Shown: piece by piece, positions 21,764 to 30,276 of the stretch
Layout of the letters: each line of letters starts with the position of its first letter
Numbering within the stretch: position 1 is the stretch's first letter
Origin: Gammaproteobacteria bacterium
Lineage (GTDB): Bacteria > Pseudomonadota > Gammaproteobacteria > Burkholderiales > Rhodocyclaceae
Reading direction: 5' to 3'
DNA: 64,000 bases
Assembly: GCA_018824085.1 (NCBI GenBank)
Contig: JAHJHI010000002.1
Location: forward strand, 1 to 64,000
Notes under the pieces: generated by a model
The model's input: only the letters and a program-made list of their open reading frames with translations
The model's database searches: none
Told to the model about the DNA's origin: nothing
Made by a program: the position numbers and the translations under genes

Positions 21764-23956
21764 TCACGGCGCGAGATAGTCCTCGAAGGCACCTATCGGC
21801 TGCGACAGTCCGGCCGCGCCGACCGCCGGCAACGTCAGATACGCATCGGTGGCCAGCGCATCGCCCCACGCGCCGCCGCCCGGCATGTCGATGTGGTCGC
21901 CATCGTGCCCGTGCGGCACGCGCAGTTCGGGGTGGTCGAACGGCGCGCGCGCATGGCGCACGCGTTCGTCGGTCAGCGATTTGAGAAACTCGAGCAGATC
22001 GGCACGCGCCTGCGGCTCCGCCAGCTGTGGCTGCGCGAACACGAAATTCACCTGCTTGCTCACGCCGTCGAAATTGCCGCCGCGCGCGTAGAACTCGATC
22101 ACCTGCGCCAGCGTGGCCATGCTGCCGTTGTGCATGTAGGGCCCGGTCAGTTCCACGTTGCGCAGTCCCGGCACCTTGAATGCGGCGACAACGGCGGTGC
22201 GCATCTTGCGGCTGTCAGGTTTGTCCAGCTCGGCCAGCGCGGCGGCCTGTGTCGGCACGAAGGCGGCGGCCGGATTGAAGCAGTTCGCGCTGGTTGCCGG
22301 CTGCGCCTCGATGCCGTCGCGGCGCGTGAACATCAGCGTGCTCGGGACCGGCAGATCCAGCGTCAGTGACAGCGCCATGTCGCAGGCCCGCACCTCGCTC
22401 ACGGCCGAATCCACGACGCCGGCCTCGCGCCCCGCGAGGTAATCGACGTACTGCTCGGCGAACGACAAGGGATGCCCCCACGGATCACGGCCTGCCACGC
22501 CGACGTCCCATTCGTCCTGCGCCACGCCGGTGGCCATGAATCCTGCGTCCTGCAGCCCGGGGCCGCCCAGCGTCGGGAAACGCGTCACCACGCTGGCGGT
22601 CGCGCTGGCGGGGAACTCGGCGCCGAGCGGCGTGCGGTCGGTGCGAACCTGTTGCGCGATGGCATCGAGTGCCGCCGATGTGAACGCCGGGCCGACATGG
22701 CACTGATTGCAGTGCGCCTCGCGGAACAACGTCATGCCGCGCTGCTGGGCCGGCGTCAGATCCACCGGCATGCCGTCGGCGTCTCGACGGCTGCGGTCGA
22801 ACGGCGAATCGTCGGACACCAGCGTCGATTCGTAGAGCTGGATCGCCAGCGCGAAGAACATGCCGAAGTTCGCCTCCATCTGGCTGTAGGGCAGCGGTGC
22901 GTCGTCGGCGGCGGCCGGCGCCGGCGCACCGAATTCACCGCGCGATCCGTAGGACCAGTACTTGCGGTTGAAGGCCTTGCGCACCAGCAGCGCATACCAG
23001 GTGTTGAGCCCCGCCTTCTGCGCCCCGGCCGTACTGAAGGCGAGTGCGCCCAGCACACTGTCCTGCGCATGCACGCGCTGCGCCTGCAGCGGCCGGCGCC
23101 ACATCAGCTTGCGCCCGAGGTCCGCCAGCGCCCGGCCGTCGCAGCTCATTTCGGTCGCGTCCAGCGGCGGCGCCAGCGCCAGTGACGCGAGCGAGGCATT
23201 GACGAGGTGCAGCCGCTCGCGCGCGACCGAGCCGTCGGCGCGGCGCACCCACACGCCGGCGCCCGGGTCGCGTTCGCCCCATGCGCTGCTGCCGTTGAAC
23301 ACATTGCCGGCGCGGCCGTCCCAGAAGTTGCGGTGGTTGAACACGGCATTGATGACCGACGGAGCATTGCGCCGGGTCACGCGACGTGCGCCGGTACCGC
23401 GCACGTGGAATACGCCGTCGGCGGTGCGCGCGCAATCGTCATGCGCGGCACCGTCGATCTCTGCCGTGCGGAAGCTGCCGCCGAAGGTGCCGGCCGAACC
23501 GGCAACGTCATCCGAGCGGCGAAGCAGGCCGTACTGTTCGATCGATTCGAGCGCCCGCATCGCCTCGGTGAACGGAAAGTCGCCCCGACGCAGCACGTAG
23601 TTCGCACCGCGAGCGCTGCCGTCGACGCCCGCTTCGAAGGCGCCGTCGTCAAGCGGCTGGCTCTGGCCGCGCGGCGCGACCTGATTCTTCACCCGCCGGT
23701 CGGCGCCGGCATGGAAGTGGCAGGACGCGCACGCCATGCCGTCACTGCCGACGCTGCTGTCCCAGAACAGGGCCTTGCCCAGCGCGATCGCGCTGGCGCG
23801 GTCGACGACGACCGGATCGGCGCCGTCGGTCAGTCCGGGCACCGGCGGCGGCGCCACACCCTTGAGCGACAACGGCAGCGGCCCCTGATGGGCCTGCGTG
23901 GACAGGGCGCACAGCAGCAGCGCACCGGCTGCCGCAAGCCTGCGGAATTCAGTCAT
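21764..23956 (-). CDS. long diheme cytochrome c peroxidase-family protein (1)
   Basis: This 730-aa exported protein has a signal peptide (LAAAGALLLCALSTQAHQ) and two heme c motifs, CASCH (76-80) and CNQCH (416-420), in the arrangement of the MauG/CcpA diheme family. It is about twice the length of a standard cytochrome c peroxidase because the segment between the hemes is long. Conserved family blocks include ALFWD..VGSDGMACASCH, RNAPSV.NAVFNHRNFWDGRA and GLRNVELTGPYMHNGSM. It overlaps the upstream paralogue by eight bases (ATGACTGA), hence the start at 23956. It may be a peroxidase or an oxidase acting on another substrate; sequence alone does not decide. Confidence 0.88.
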   Translation of the reverse strand: MTEFRRLAAAGALLLCALSTQAHQGPLPLSLKGVAPPPVPGLTDGADPVVVDRASAIALGKALFWDSSVGSDGMACASCHFHAGADRRVKNQVAPRGQSQPLDDGAFEAGVDGSARGANYVLRRGDFPFTEAMRALESIEQYGLLRRSDDVAGSAGTFGGSFRTAEIDGAAHDDCARTADGVFHVRGTGARRVTRRNAPSVINAVFNHRNFWDGRAGNVFNGSSAWGERDPGAGVWVRRADGSVARERLHLVNASLASLALAPPLDATEMSCDGRALADLGRKLMWRRPLQAQRVHAQDSVLGALAFSTAGAQKAGLNTWYALLVRKAFNRKYWSYGSRGEFGAPAPAAADDAPLPYSQMEANFGMFFALAIQLYESTLVSDDSPFDRSRRDADGMPVDLTPAQQRGMTLFREAHCNQCHVGPAFTSAALDAIAQQVRTDRTPLGAEFPASATASVVTRFPTLGGPGLQDAGFMATGVAQDEWDVGVAGRDPWGHPLSFAEQYVDYLAGREAGVVDSAVSEVRACDMALSLTLDLPVPSTLMFTRRDGIEAQPATSANCFNPAAAFVPTQAAALAELDKPDSRKMRTAVVAAFKVPGLRNVELTGPYMHNGSMATLAQVIEFYARGGNFDGVSKQVNFVFAQPQLAEPQARADLLEFLKSLTDERVRHARAPFDHPELRVPHGHDGDHIDMPGGGAWGDALATDAYLTLPAVGAAGLSQPIGAFEDYLAP

Positions 23957-26204
23957 CCAGATACTCCTCGAACGCCTTGAGCGGCTCGCTGCTGCCGTGC
24001 GCGCCGAGCGCGGGCAGCGTTTCGTAGACATCCATGCCGAGCCCGGAACCCAGCGCGTTGCCGGCCCGCATGACGAAGTGGTCACCGGCATGTCCGGCCG
24101 GCACGCTGATTTCCGGGTGATCGAACGGCGCGCGCCGATAGCGCACCCGCTCATCCGTCAGCGCCTTCAGGAAGGCGATGAGATCCGCGCGCGCCTGTGC
24201 ATCGGTCTGCAGATCGGTCTGCGGAAAGACAAAACCGAAGGGCTTTGCCGCGTGTTCGAAATTGCCGCCACGCGCGTAGAACTCGACCACCTGTTCCAGT
24301 GAGGACATGCTGCCGTTGTGCATGTAGGGGCCGGTCAGCTCGACGTTGCGCAGCCCCGGCACCTTGAACGCGCCGTCCACCAGCGCGAGCATCCTGACGG
24401 TGTCGGGCGACTGCAGTTCGCGGGCGGCGGCGTCCGCGACGGGCAGCCACGCGCCGGCCCGATTGAAGCAACCGTCCAGCGGCTGCGGCTGCGCACGGAC
24501 ACCGTCGCGCTGCGTGAACATGAACGGCGGTCCGTTGCCGTTGCGCGCAAGCGGCAGCGACAGGTCACAGGCGCGCACCGTCCGGACCGGCGCATCGACG
24601 ACGCGCGCCTCGTCACCGGCCAGGTAGTGCAGGAACTGCACCGAATAGGACAGCGGATTGCCGAATGCGTCGAAGCCGCCGACACCACGGTCCCATGATT
24701 CGGCGCCGACGCCGGTCGCGGCAAACCCGGTGTCATTGAATGCGTTGCCGCCGACGTTGCGGCCGCGGTCGACCACGTTCTGCGTCGTGCTGACGCGGAA
24801 CGCCGCGTCGCCGAACGCCGACGGATGCGAGCGCGCGAGCCCGGCATTCGTCGTCACGGCGGCCGACGTGAACAGCGGACCGATGTGGCACATCGCGCAA
24901 TGCGCCGCACGGAAGTGCTGGAAGCCGCGTATCTGCGACGGCGACAGGTCGATCGGCAGACCGGCTTCATCCCTGCGGCTGCGGTCGAACGGGGAATCGT
25001 CGGACACCAGCGTCGACTGGTACATCTGCAGCGCCACCGCGAAGAAGAGGCCGAAGTTCGCTTCCGTCTGGCTGTAGGGCAGCGGAACGTCGTCCGCGCC
25101 GCGCGCGGGCGGCGCACCGAATTCGCCGCGCGAACCGTACGCCCAGTACTTCGGATTGAACGCCTGGCGGACCAGCGTCAGGTACATCGTGCGCAGTCCC
25201 GGTCGCAGCGCGCCGGGCGTGCTGTACGCATGGGCACCGAGCACGCTGTCTTCCGGGTGCACGCGCTGGCGCTCCAGCGGCCGGCGCAGCAGCAGCTTGC
25301 GCCCGATGTCGGCGTGGGTGCGCTGCGCACAGCTCATTTCCGTGCCGTCGACGGCGGGCGCCACCGCCTGCGACGCGAGCGACGCGTCGGGCAGCGCGAG
25401 ACGCTCCCGTCGCACGGATCCGTCCGCCTGCTTCACCCAGACGCCGGCGCCGGCATCACGCGGGCCCCACATGCTCTCGCCGTTGAAAACGTTGTTCGCC
25501 CGCCCGTCCCAGAAATTGCGGTGATTGAACACCGCATTGAACACGCTGGGCGCATTGCGTCGCGTCACAGACCGCGCGCCCACGCCGCGCACGTGAAACG
25601 CGTCATTCGCCGAACGTTCGCACTCGTCGGCGGCGGGACCGGCCAGATCGACGCCGCGAAAGTCTCCACCGAAAGTTCCGGCCGAGCCGGCGACGTCGTC
25701 CGACTGCCGCAGGAAGCCGGCCTGTGCCGTCTCGCGCAGCGGCTCGCGCACTTCGGTGAACGGAAAGTCGGCCTTGCGCAGCGCGTAATTGGCACCTCGC
25801 GCTGCGCCATCGACACCCGGTTCGAACCCGCCCGCCGACTGGCCGGCACCGCCCGGCGCCACCTGGTTGCGCTGTCGACGATCGGCGCCGGCGTGGAAAT
25901 GACAGGACGCACAGGCCATGCCGTCGCTGCCGACGGTGGTGTCCCAGAACAGCGCCTTGCCGAGCACGATCGCCTTCTCCCGGTTCACGACGACGGGAGA
26001 CGGACCGTCCAGCAGCCCCGGCACCACGGGCGGCAGCACGCCCGCCAGCGACATCGGCAGCGGCCCGATCGCCGGTATGGCGGACAGCGCGCTGTCCGCA
26101 GAGGCGGCCGGCGCACCGCACGCCAGCCAGGCGAACAGCAGTGCGCGCACGCCACCGGCACGCACCACGCTCGACAACAGGGCGAAACGCCGCATCATGT
26201 CCAT
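23949..26204 (-). CDS. long diheme cytochrome c peroxidase-family protein (2)
   Basis: This protein of about 751 aa is a close paralogue of the next gene, sharing most blocks ([44 protein letters not shown]). It has a signal peptide and heme motifs CASCH (about residue 98) and CAMCH (about 440). The start is uncertain among clustered Met codons; I prefer ATG 26204, because the ATG at 26255 would begin inside a terminator stem. The tandem pair is probably one transcript and could form a complex or have split substrate specificity. The physiological substrate is not evident. Confidence 0.86.
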   Translation of the reverse strand: MDMMRRFALLSSVVRAGGVRALLFAWLACGAPAASADSALSAIPAIGPLPMSLAGVLPPVVPGLLDGPSPVVVNREKAIVLGKALFWDTTVGSDGMACASCHFHAGADRRQRNQVAPGGAGQSAGGFEPGVDGAARGANYALRKADFPFTEVREPLRETAQAGFLRQSDDVAGSAGTFGGDFRGVDLAGPAADECERSANDAFHVRGVGARSVTRRNAPSVFNAVFNHRNFWDGRANNVFNGESMWGPRDAGAGVWVKQADGSVRRERLALPDASLASQAVAPAVDGTEMSCAQRTHADIGRKLLLRRPLERQRVHPEDSVLGAHAYSTPGALRPGLRTMYLTLVRQAFNPKYWAYGSRGEFGAPPARGADDVPLPYSQTEANFGLFFAVALQMYQSTLVSDDSPFDRSRRDEAGLPIDLSPSQIRGFQHFRAAHCAMCHIGPLFTSAAVTTNAGLARSHPSAFGDAAFRVSTTQNVVDRGRNVGGNAFNDTGFAATGVGAESWDRGVGGFDAFGNPLSYSVQFLHYLAGDEARVVDAPVRTVRACDLSLPLARNGNGPPFMFTQRDGVRAQPQPLDGCFNRAGAWLPVADAAARELQSPDTVRMLALVDGAFKVPGLRNVELTGPYMHNGSMSSLEQVVEFYARGGNFEHAAKPFGFVFPQTDLQTDAQARADLIAFLKALTDERVRYRRAPFDHPEISVPAGHAGDHFVMRAGNALGSGLGMDVYETLPALGAHGSSEPLKAFEEYLDD

Positions 26205-26237
26205 CACGCCACACATCCTTTCGTCACCTGAAACGAC

Positions 26238-26268
26238 AAAGGGCACCCGCATCACGCGGGTGCCCTTT
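26238..26268. terminator. strong hairpin between a PEP-CTERM gene and the cytochrome pair
   Basis: A 10-base perfect stem, GGGCACCCGC (26241-26250) with GCGGGTGCCC (26256-26265), has AAA on the left and TTT on the right. It should end leftward transcription from the PEP-CTERM gene at 26299-27135, making the cytochrome pair a separate unit. Confidence 0.75.
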
Positions 26269-26298
26269 CTTCATGCATCGATCACACAGCCTCGCGCA

Positions 26299-27135
26299 TC
26301 AGCCCCTGCGACGGCGCGCGATCGCACCGACCATCGCAAGGCCCGCCAGCAGCATCGCGTAGGCCTCGGGCTCCGGCACCGCGGCGACGGCCGCGACGGA
26401 CAGGTCGTAACTGACGGCGGTCAGATCATGGTTCGTGCCGCCGAAGAAGATCGTGTACCAGCCGGACTGCATGCTGCTGAACTGCATCAGGATGCTGTTG
26501 CCCGACGCGGATCCGGTGATGCCCTGTTCAAACGTGTTGCTCACGCTGACATCGTGAAAGCCGGTCTGTATCGTTTCGCCCCAGCCATTGTCGGCGGCGG
26601 CGTGGCTTTCGCCGGTGACGGCGTAGGCGAGCGTTTCGAGCTGATTGCCGTTCGCGCCGGTCGACCACAGCGTGCCGGCGTCGCCGATCTGGCCGACGAC
26701 GTTGAACGAATGGGGGGAATTCCAGCCGTTCATCGCGATGTCGTCGAAGTCCGCGGTGCCGCCATTGAACTTCGTGTCACCCGACGCCCAGACCGTCATG
26801 CCCGGATTGAAGAGGGTGCCGGCGCCGTCGGTCGGCGTCAGGCTGATCGACACATCGGCCTCGGCGGTCAGGAAGAAGGTGTACCAGGGCGAGCCACCGG
26901 AGTGTGCCCACGCGGCGTTGAGCAGGCTCGGATTGTCCGAATAGTTGCTGGCGCCGACACCGCCCTTCGTCACCGAAAGGACATCGCCGACATTCAGCGA
27001 CGGCGCGTTGCCCGCATCGTCGCCCCACGGCTTGAACGTCACCGCGTTGGCCGCCTGCGCGGACGGCATGGCGATGACGAAGCCCGCTGCCACGGCAGCA
27101 CTCAGGACACCCGGTCGAAAACTGATCACATTCAT
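26299..27135 (-). CDS. PEP-CTERM surface protein
   Basis: This 278-aa exported protein has a signal peptide (VLSAAVAAGFVIAMPSAQA) and ends with VPEPEAYAMLLAGLAMVGAIARRRRG, a complete PEP-CTERM sorting signal. The mature part is rich in Gly, Ser, Asn and Thr and likely beta-structured. It is less similar to the other two PEP-CTERM proteins than they are to each other. It is transcribed leftward from the gap it shares with the TPR-sulfotransferase gene. Its specific role is unknown. Confidence 0.88.
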   Translation of the reverse strand: MNVISFRPGVLSAAVAAGFVIAMPSAQAANAVTFKPWGDDAGNAPSLNVGDVLSVTKGGVGASNYSDNPSLLNAAWAHSGGSPWYTFFLTAEADVSISLTPTDGAGTLFNPGMTVWASGDTKFNGGTADFDDIAMNGWNSPHSFNVVGQIGDAGTLWSTGANGNQLETLAYAVTGESHAAADNGWGETIQTGFHDVSVSNTFEQGITGSASGNSILMQFSSMQSGWYTIFFGGTNHDLTAVSYDLSVAAVAAVPEPEAYAMLLAGLAMVGAIARRRRG

Positions 27136-27221
27136 CTCCTTGGCAAGTCGATGGGCACGCGGACACGATCCGGTTCGTTGCGGCCCCTTTTTCGAGCAGG
27201 CAGGTTACCGAGCCGCCCGCG

Positions 27222-27246
27222 GCGGCACCATGTGACACGTTGCCGC
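27222..27246. promoter_or_regulatory. inverted repeat between PEP-CTERM and sulfotransferase genes
   Basis: GCGGCA (27222-27227) and TGCCGC (27241-27246) form an inverted repeat with a 13-base spacer in the divergent gap. It shares the core CACGTTGYCGCAG with the repeat at 20346-20370. The half-sites resemble RegA/PrrA targets. Confidence 0.4.
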
Positions 27247-27304
27247 AGGCCCGGCACGGCGGGCGGCGGCTTGGCATCATTGGCCGATGCGAGGAATGAA
27301 GAAA

Positions 27305-28849
27305 ATGCCGGAACGGCGTCCGTCAGGCGGGGGAGCGGACGCCGCAGCAGCCGTCGCGCTCATGCAGGCCGGTGACTACGCGCGCGCAATCGACGCCTTC
27401 CGCCACCTGGCCGGCCGCCAGCCCGGACTCGCGGTGGCGCATGCCGGCCTTGGCCGCTGCCTCGGGCGCAGCGGCCAGCGCGTGGCGGCGCTGGCATCGC
27501 TGACGCATGCCGGCGAGTTGCTGCAACGGGGTCTGACGCGCGGTGTTCCGGCCGATGCGCTGCTCGACGTGGCGTTCGAGCTGCAGGCGCTGCACGCCCA
27601 TGCGGCATCGCTCTGCTTCATCGATGCGGCGCTCGATGCCGCGCCCGCGCTCGCTCGCGCCCACCACCTGAAAGCCATCGCGCTCCAGCACGGCGGCCGC
27701 GCGCACGACGCATTGCGCTGCGCGACGCGAGCCAGCGCGCTCGCACCGGGCGAAGCGAACGCCCTGCTGCTGCGTGCGACGCTGGAAGCGCAGTGCGGCC
27801 ACCTCGACGCTGCGCGCGCGCAGCTCGGCGCACTGATCGACGACAGGAACCCCGACATCCACGTGCGCGCAATGCGCGAACTTGGCGGCGTACTCGACCG
27901 CTGCGGACAGCACGACGCCGCATTCGACATGCTGCGCAACGCCAACGCCATCCAGCTCGCCGCCCTGCGCGCCCGGGGCTTCGATCCGGCCCGAACGATG
28001 GCCGCGATCGAGCGCGAGCCGGCCCTGTGCACCGCCGCATGGCTGCAACGGCACGCTGGCGAACACGACGACGAACGCCCCGCCCCGGTATTTCTGGTCG
28101 GCTTCTATCGCTGCGGCACGACTCTGCTCGAACAGATGCTGGCAAGCCACCCGGGCCTCGTGACCAGCAGCGAGAATCCGTTGATCGCACAGCTCGAGCG
28201 GGCAGTCGGCACGGCACCCGACCCGGCGGCACACTGGACCGAGCGCTGGGCCGCCGCCGGTCCGCACACCGCGAAGCGCCTGCGCGCACTGTACTTCCGC
28301 CACGCCGAAGCGATGCTCGGGCCGCTTCCTGCGGGCGCGCGTCTGCTGGACAAATGCACGATGAATTCGATGCACGCCGGATTCCTGCGCGCGCTGTTTC
28401 CCGACGCATCCATCATCTTCGCGCGGCGCGACCCGCGCGACGTGCTGCTGAGCTGTTTCATGCAGTCGTTCACGCCGGGCGCGCTGACCGCGCAGCTGCT
28501 CGACTGGCAGCAAGCCGCCCGCTTCCATGACGCGGTGTTGCGGCAGTGGTCATGCATGCGCGAGCGCCTGGGCGACAAGGTGTTCGAGACGCAGTACGAA
28601 GAACTGGTGCGCAGCCCGGAGACGACGCTGCGCCCGCTGCTCGCCGGCCTCGGGCTGGACTGGCACGACGGCGTGCTGCGCTTTCACGAAACCGCGCATC
28701 TGCGCCCGATCAGCACACCGAGCTTCGCCGACGTGACGAAGCCGGTCCATGCGTCGGCCAGCGGCCGGTGGCAGCGCCACGCGGCACGCTTCGACGACAT
28801 TCAGCCCTGGATCGCACCGCACGTCCCGCCCGCGGGCCGGCCCGCCTGA
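27305..28849 (+). CDS. TPR-repeat sulfotransferase
   Basis: This 514-aa protein begins with tetratricopeptide-like helical pairs (about residues 10-230), followed by a PAPS-dependent sulfotransferase domain. The 5-prime phosphosulfate loop is PVFLVGFYRCGTTLLEQML, and a 3-prime phosphate-binding region is near IFARRDPRDVLLSC. Such fusions transfer sulfate to sugars or proteins and are often found with exopolysaccharide or PEP-CTERM genes; here three PEP-CTERM genes are close. I start at ATG 27305, nine bases after GAGGA; the ATG codons at 27287 and 27296 are less well placed. The acceptor is unknown. Confidence 0.85.
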   Translation: MPERRPSGGGADAAAAVALMQAGDYARAIDAFRHLAGRQPGLAVAHAGLGRCLGRSGQRVAALASLTHAGELLQRGLTRGVPADALLDVAFELQALHAHAASLCFIDAALDAAPALARAHHLKAIALQHGGRAHDALRCATRASALAPGEANALLLRATLEAQCGHLDAARAQLGALIDDRNPDIHVRAMRELGGVLDRCGQHDAAFDMLRNANAIQLAALRARGFDPARTMAAIEREPALCTAAWLQRHAGEHDDERPAPVFLVGFYRCGTTLLEQMLASHPGLVTSSENPLIAQLERAVGTAPDPAAHWTERWAAAGPHTAKRLRALYFRHAEAMLGPLPAGARLLDKCTMNSMHAGFLRALFPDASIIFARRDPRDVLLSCFMQSFTPGALTAQLLDWQQAARFHDAVLRQWSCMRERLGDKVFETQYEELVRSPETTLRPLLAGLGLDWHDGVLRFHETAHLRPISTPSFADVTKPVHASASGRWQRHAARFDDIQPWIAPHVPPAGRPA

Positions 28850-28874
28850 TGCGGCCCGCGGCGTTTTGCCGCAT
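28849..28874. promoter_or_regulatory. inverted repeat upstream of a PEP-CTERM gene
   Basis: ATGCGGC (28849-28855) and GCCGCAT (28868-28874) form a perfect 7-base inverted repeat with a 12-base spacer. Nested inside is GCGGC-N5-GCCGC (28858-28872), close to the RegA consensus GCGGC-N5-GTCGC. It lies about 90 bases before the gene at 28963. No T run follows, so a terminator is less likely. Confidence 0.4.
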
Positions 28875-28962
28875 TCCACCTGCCGGCGAATTGCGCTGCA
28901 ATCCGGGCCCCGTCATCCGGCGGTCATGAACGAAGAACAATGCACTATCCGGGAGAACTCGA

Positions 28963-29691
28963 ATGAACACCGCATCGATACTCGCCGTCGCCGCGCTCCT
29001 TGCGCTGCCGGCTGCAGCACAGGCGCACATCGGCTACGCCGGGCGCGATTTCGGCGCCTTTGACGCAAGCGGCGGCGTCGTCACGATCGCCGGTCAGGCG
29101 GTGTCCGGCAACTACGGCTGGGCAGACGGGCTCGACGCCGACTTCGGCGATTCGCACAAGCTGCGCGCGTTCCGCTTCACGCTGACCCGCGACACCACGG
29201 TCACCTTCAGCGTCACCGCGAACGCGGGCGCCACCGCAACGTCGGTCGGCGGCCTGATACCCGCTTTCTCGATCTACACCGGGCTCGCGCACGTCGCCCC
29301 GTTCGCGCCGGACCACGACGGTGCGGCCTCGACCCTGGCCCACCTCGCATCGCTTGGCGGCGTACCGAAGGAAGGCGCGTTCCGCGCGCTGGATGACTGG
29401 AGCATCGGCAACGACAGCGGCGACCCGCTGTCCGTGCTGGCCTACCGCGGCCACGCGGCAGATACCGATCTCGACGGCTTCGCGAGCGGCAGCTTTGCGC
29501 TGGGCGCCGGTGACTACAGCATCTTCGTCGGTGGCGGCCACTACATCGCCCAGCTCGACGCAACGTCGGCGTCCTATGGCCTGCGCGCAAGCCTTGCCGT
29601 CGCGGCGGTGCCCGAACCCGGCAGCGTCGCGCTGATGCTGTCGGGCCTCGGTCTGGTCGGCGTCGCTGCACGACGCCGCTGCGCGCACTGA
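28963..29691 (+). CDS. PEP-CTERM surface protein
   Basis: This 242-aa exported protein has a signal peptide (ILAVAALLALPAAAQA), a low-complexity beta-rich mature part and the sorting signal VPEPGSVALMLSGLGLVGVAARRR. It shares several blocks with the PEP-CTERM protein at 20482: the mature start AHIGY against AHVEY, GDSHKL.AFRFTL against GDSHRV.FFNFRL, and LGAGDYSI against LGPGNYTI. The two therefore came from one ancestor. The likely location is the outer surface after exosortase processing. Confidence 0.88.
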   Translation: MNTASILAVAALLALPAAAQAHIGYAGRDFGAFDASGGVVTIAGQAVSGNYGWADGLDADFGDSHKLRAFRFTLTRDTTVTFSVTANAGATATSVGGLIPAFSIYTGLAHVAPFAPDHDGAASTLAHLASLGGVPKEGAFRALDDWSIGNDSGDPLSVLAYRGHAADTDLDGFASGSFALGAGDYSIFVGGGHYIAQLDATSASYGLRASLAVAAVPEPGSVALMLSGLGLVGVAARRRCAH

Positions 29692-29704
29692 TTTCAGCGC
29701 GGCA

Positions 29705-30166
29705 TCACTCGCCGGACACCAGTTCGAACGGCAGTTCCAGCCGGCCCTCGCGCGTGTCGACCAGCACGGTGGCGCGCCACCTCATCGAGCCGGTCACGCA
29801 GACCGGCAAGGTCATGCGCGCGGCGAATCCACCGTCATCGCCGCGCGCGAGCGCCTCGCTGTACTGCCCCATGTTCATCTTGACACCCTCGAAGCGTACC
29901 GACACGCTGCGCGCTTCGACGCCGGTCAGCCGTACGGAAAAGTCGAACGGATGGCCGCCGCGCAGCGGCTGCGGCCGGACCGACACGACGATGGAGCGGC
30001 CGGGCGCGATCCCGGCGCCACAGTCCTGTCGCGCCAGATCGCACGCCGGCGGAAGCACGAGACGCACCTCGCCGTCATCGACGCTCGAACGCCCGGCGAA
30101 CAGCACGATGCCGGCAAGCAGCAGCAGGACGACAACATTGAGCACCGTATCGCGAGAGCTTTTCAT
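29705..30166 (-). CDS. membrane-anchored exported protein of unknown function
   Basis: This 153-aa protein has one N-terminal membrane anchor (VLNVVVLLLLAGIVLFAG) and an extracytoplasmic, likely beta-sandwich region of about 120 residues with a cysteine pair (PACDLARQDC) and another Cys near the end (LPVCVTGS). The segment VKMNMGQYSEAL...MTLPVC may be a metal or redox site; this is inference. It is divergent from the RegB-like kinase, 110 bases away. I choose ATG 30166 because upstream in-frame residues are basic and unstructured. I do not recognise the family with confidence. Confidence 0.7.
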   Translation of the reverse strand: MKSSRDTVLNVVVLLLLAGIVLFAGRSSVDDGEVRLVLPPACDLARQDCGAGIAPGRSIVVSVRPQPLRGGHPFDFSVRLTGVEARSVSVRFEGVKMNMGQYSEALARGDDGGFAARMTLPVCVTGSMRWRATVLVDTREGRLELPFELVSGE

Positions 30167-30276
30167 GGCAGACGCCGGACAGACAGGTCGATGGTTGATG
30201 ACATGAGGCGGGTTGCCCGCTCCCGGGCTGCGTGGCCGCGCCGGGGCGGAACCCGCCATTTTCCGGAAGCGGGCGC

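Noticed and set aside
28858..28872. GCGGC-N5-GCCGC as a terminator of the sulfotransferase gene
   Set aside because: The stem is short and no T run follows; it fits better as an operator-like site, with low confidence.
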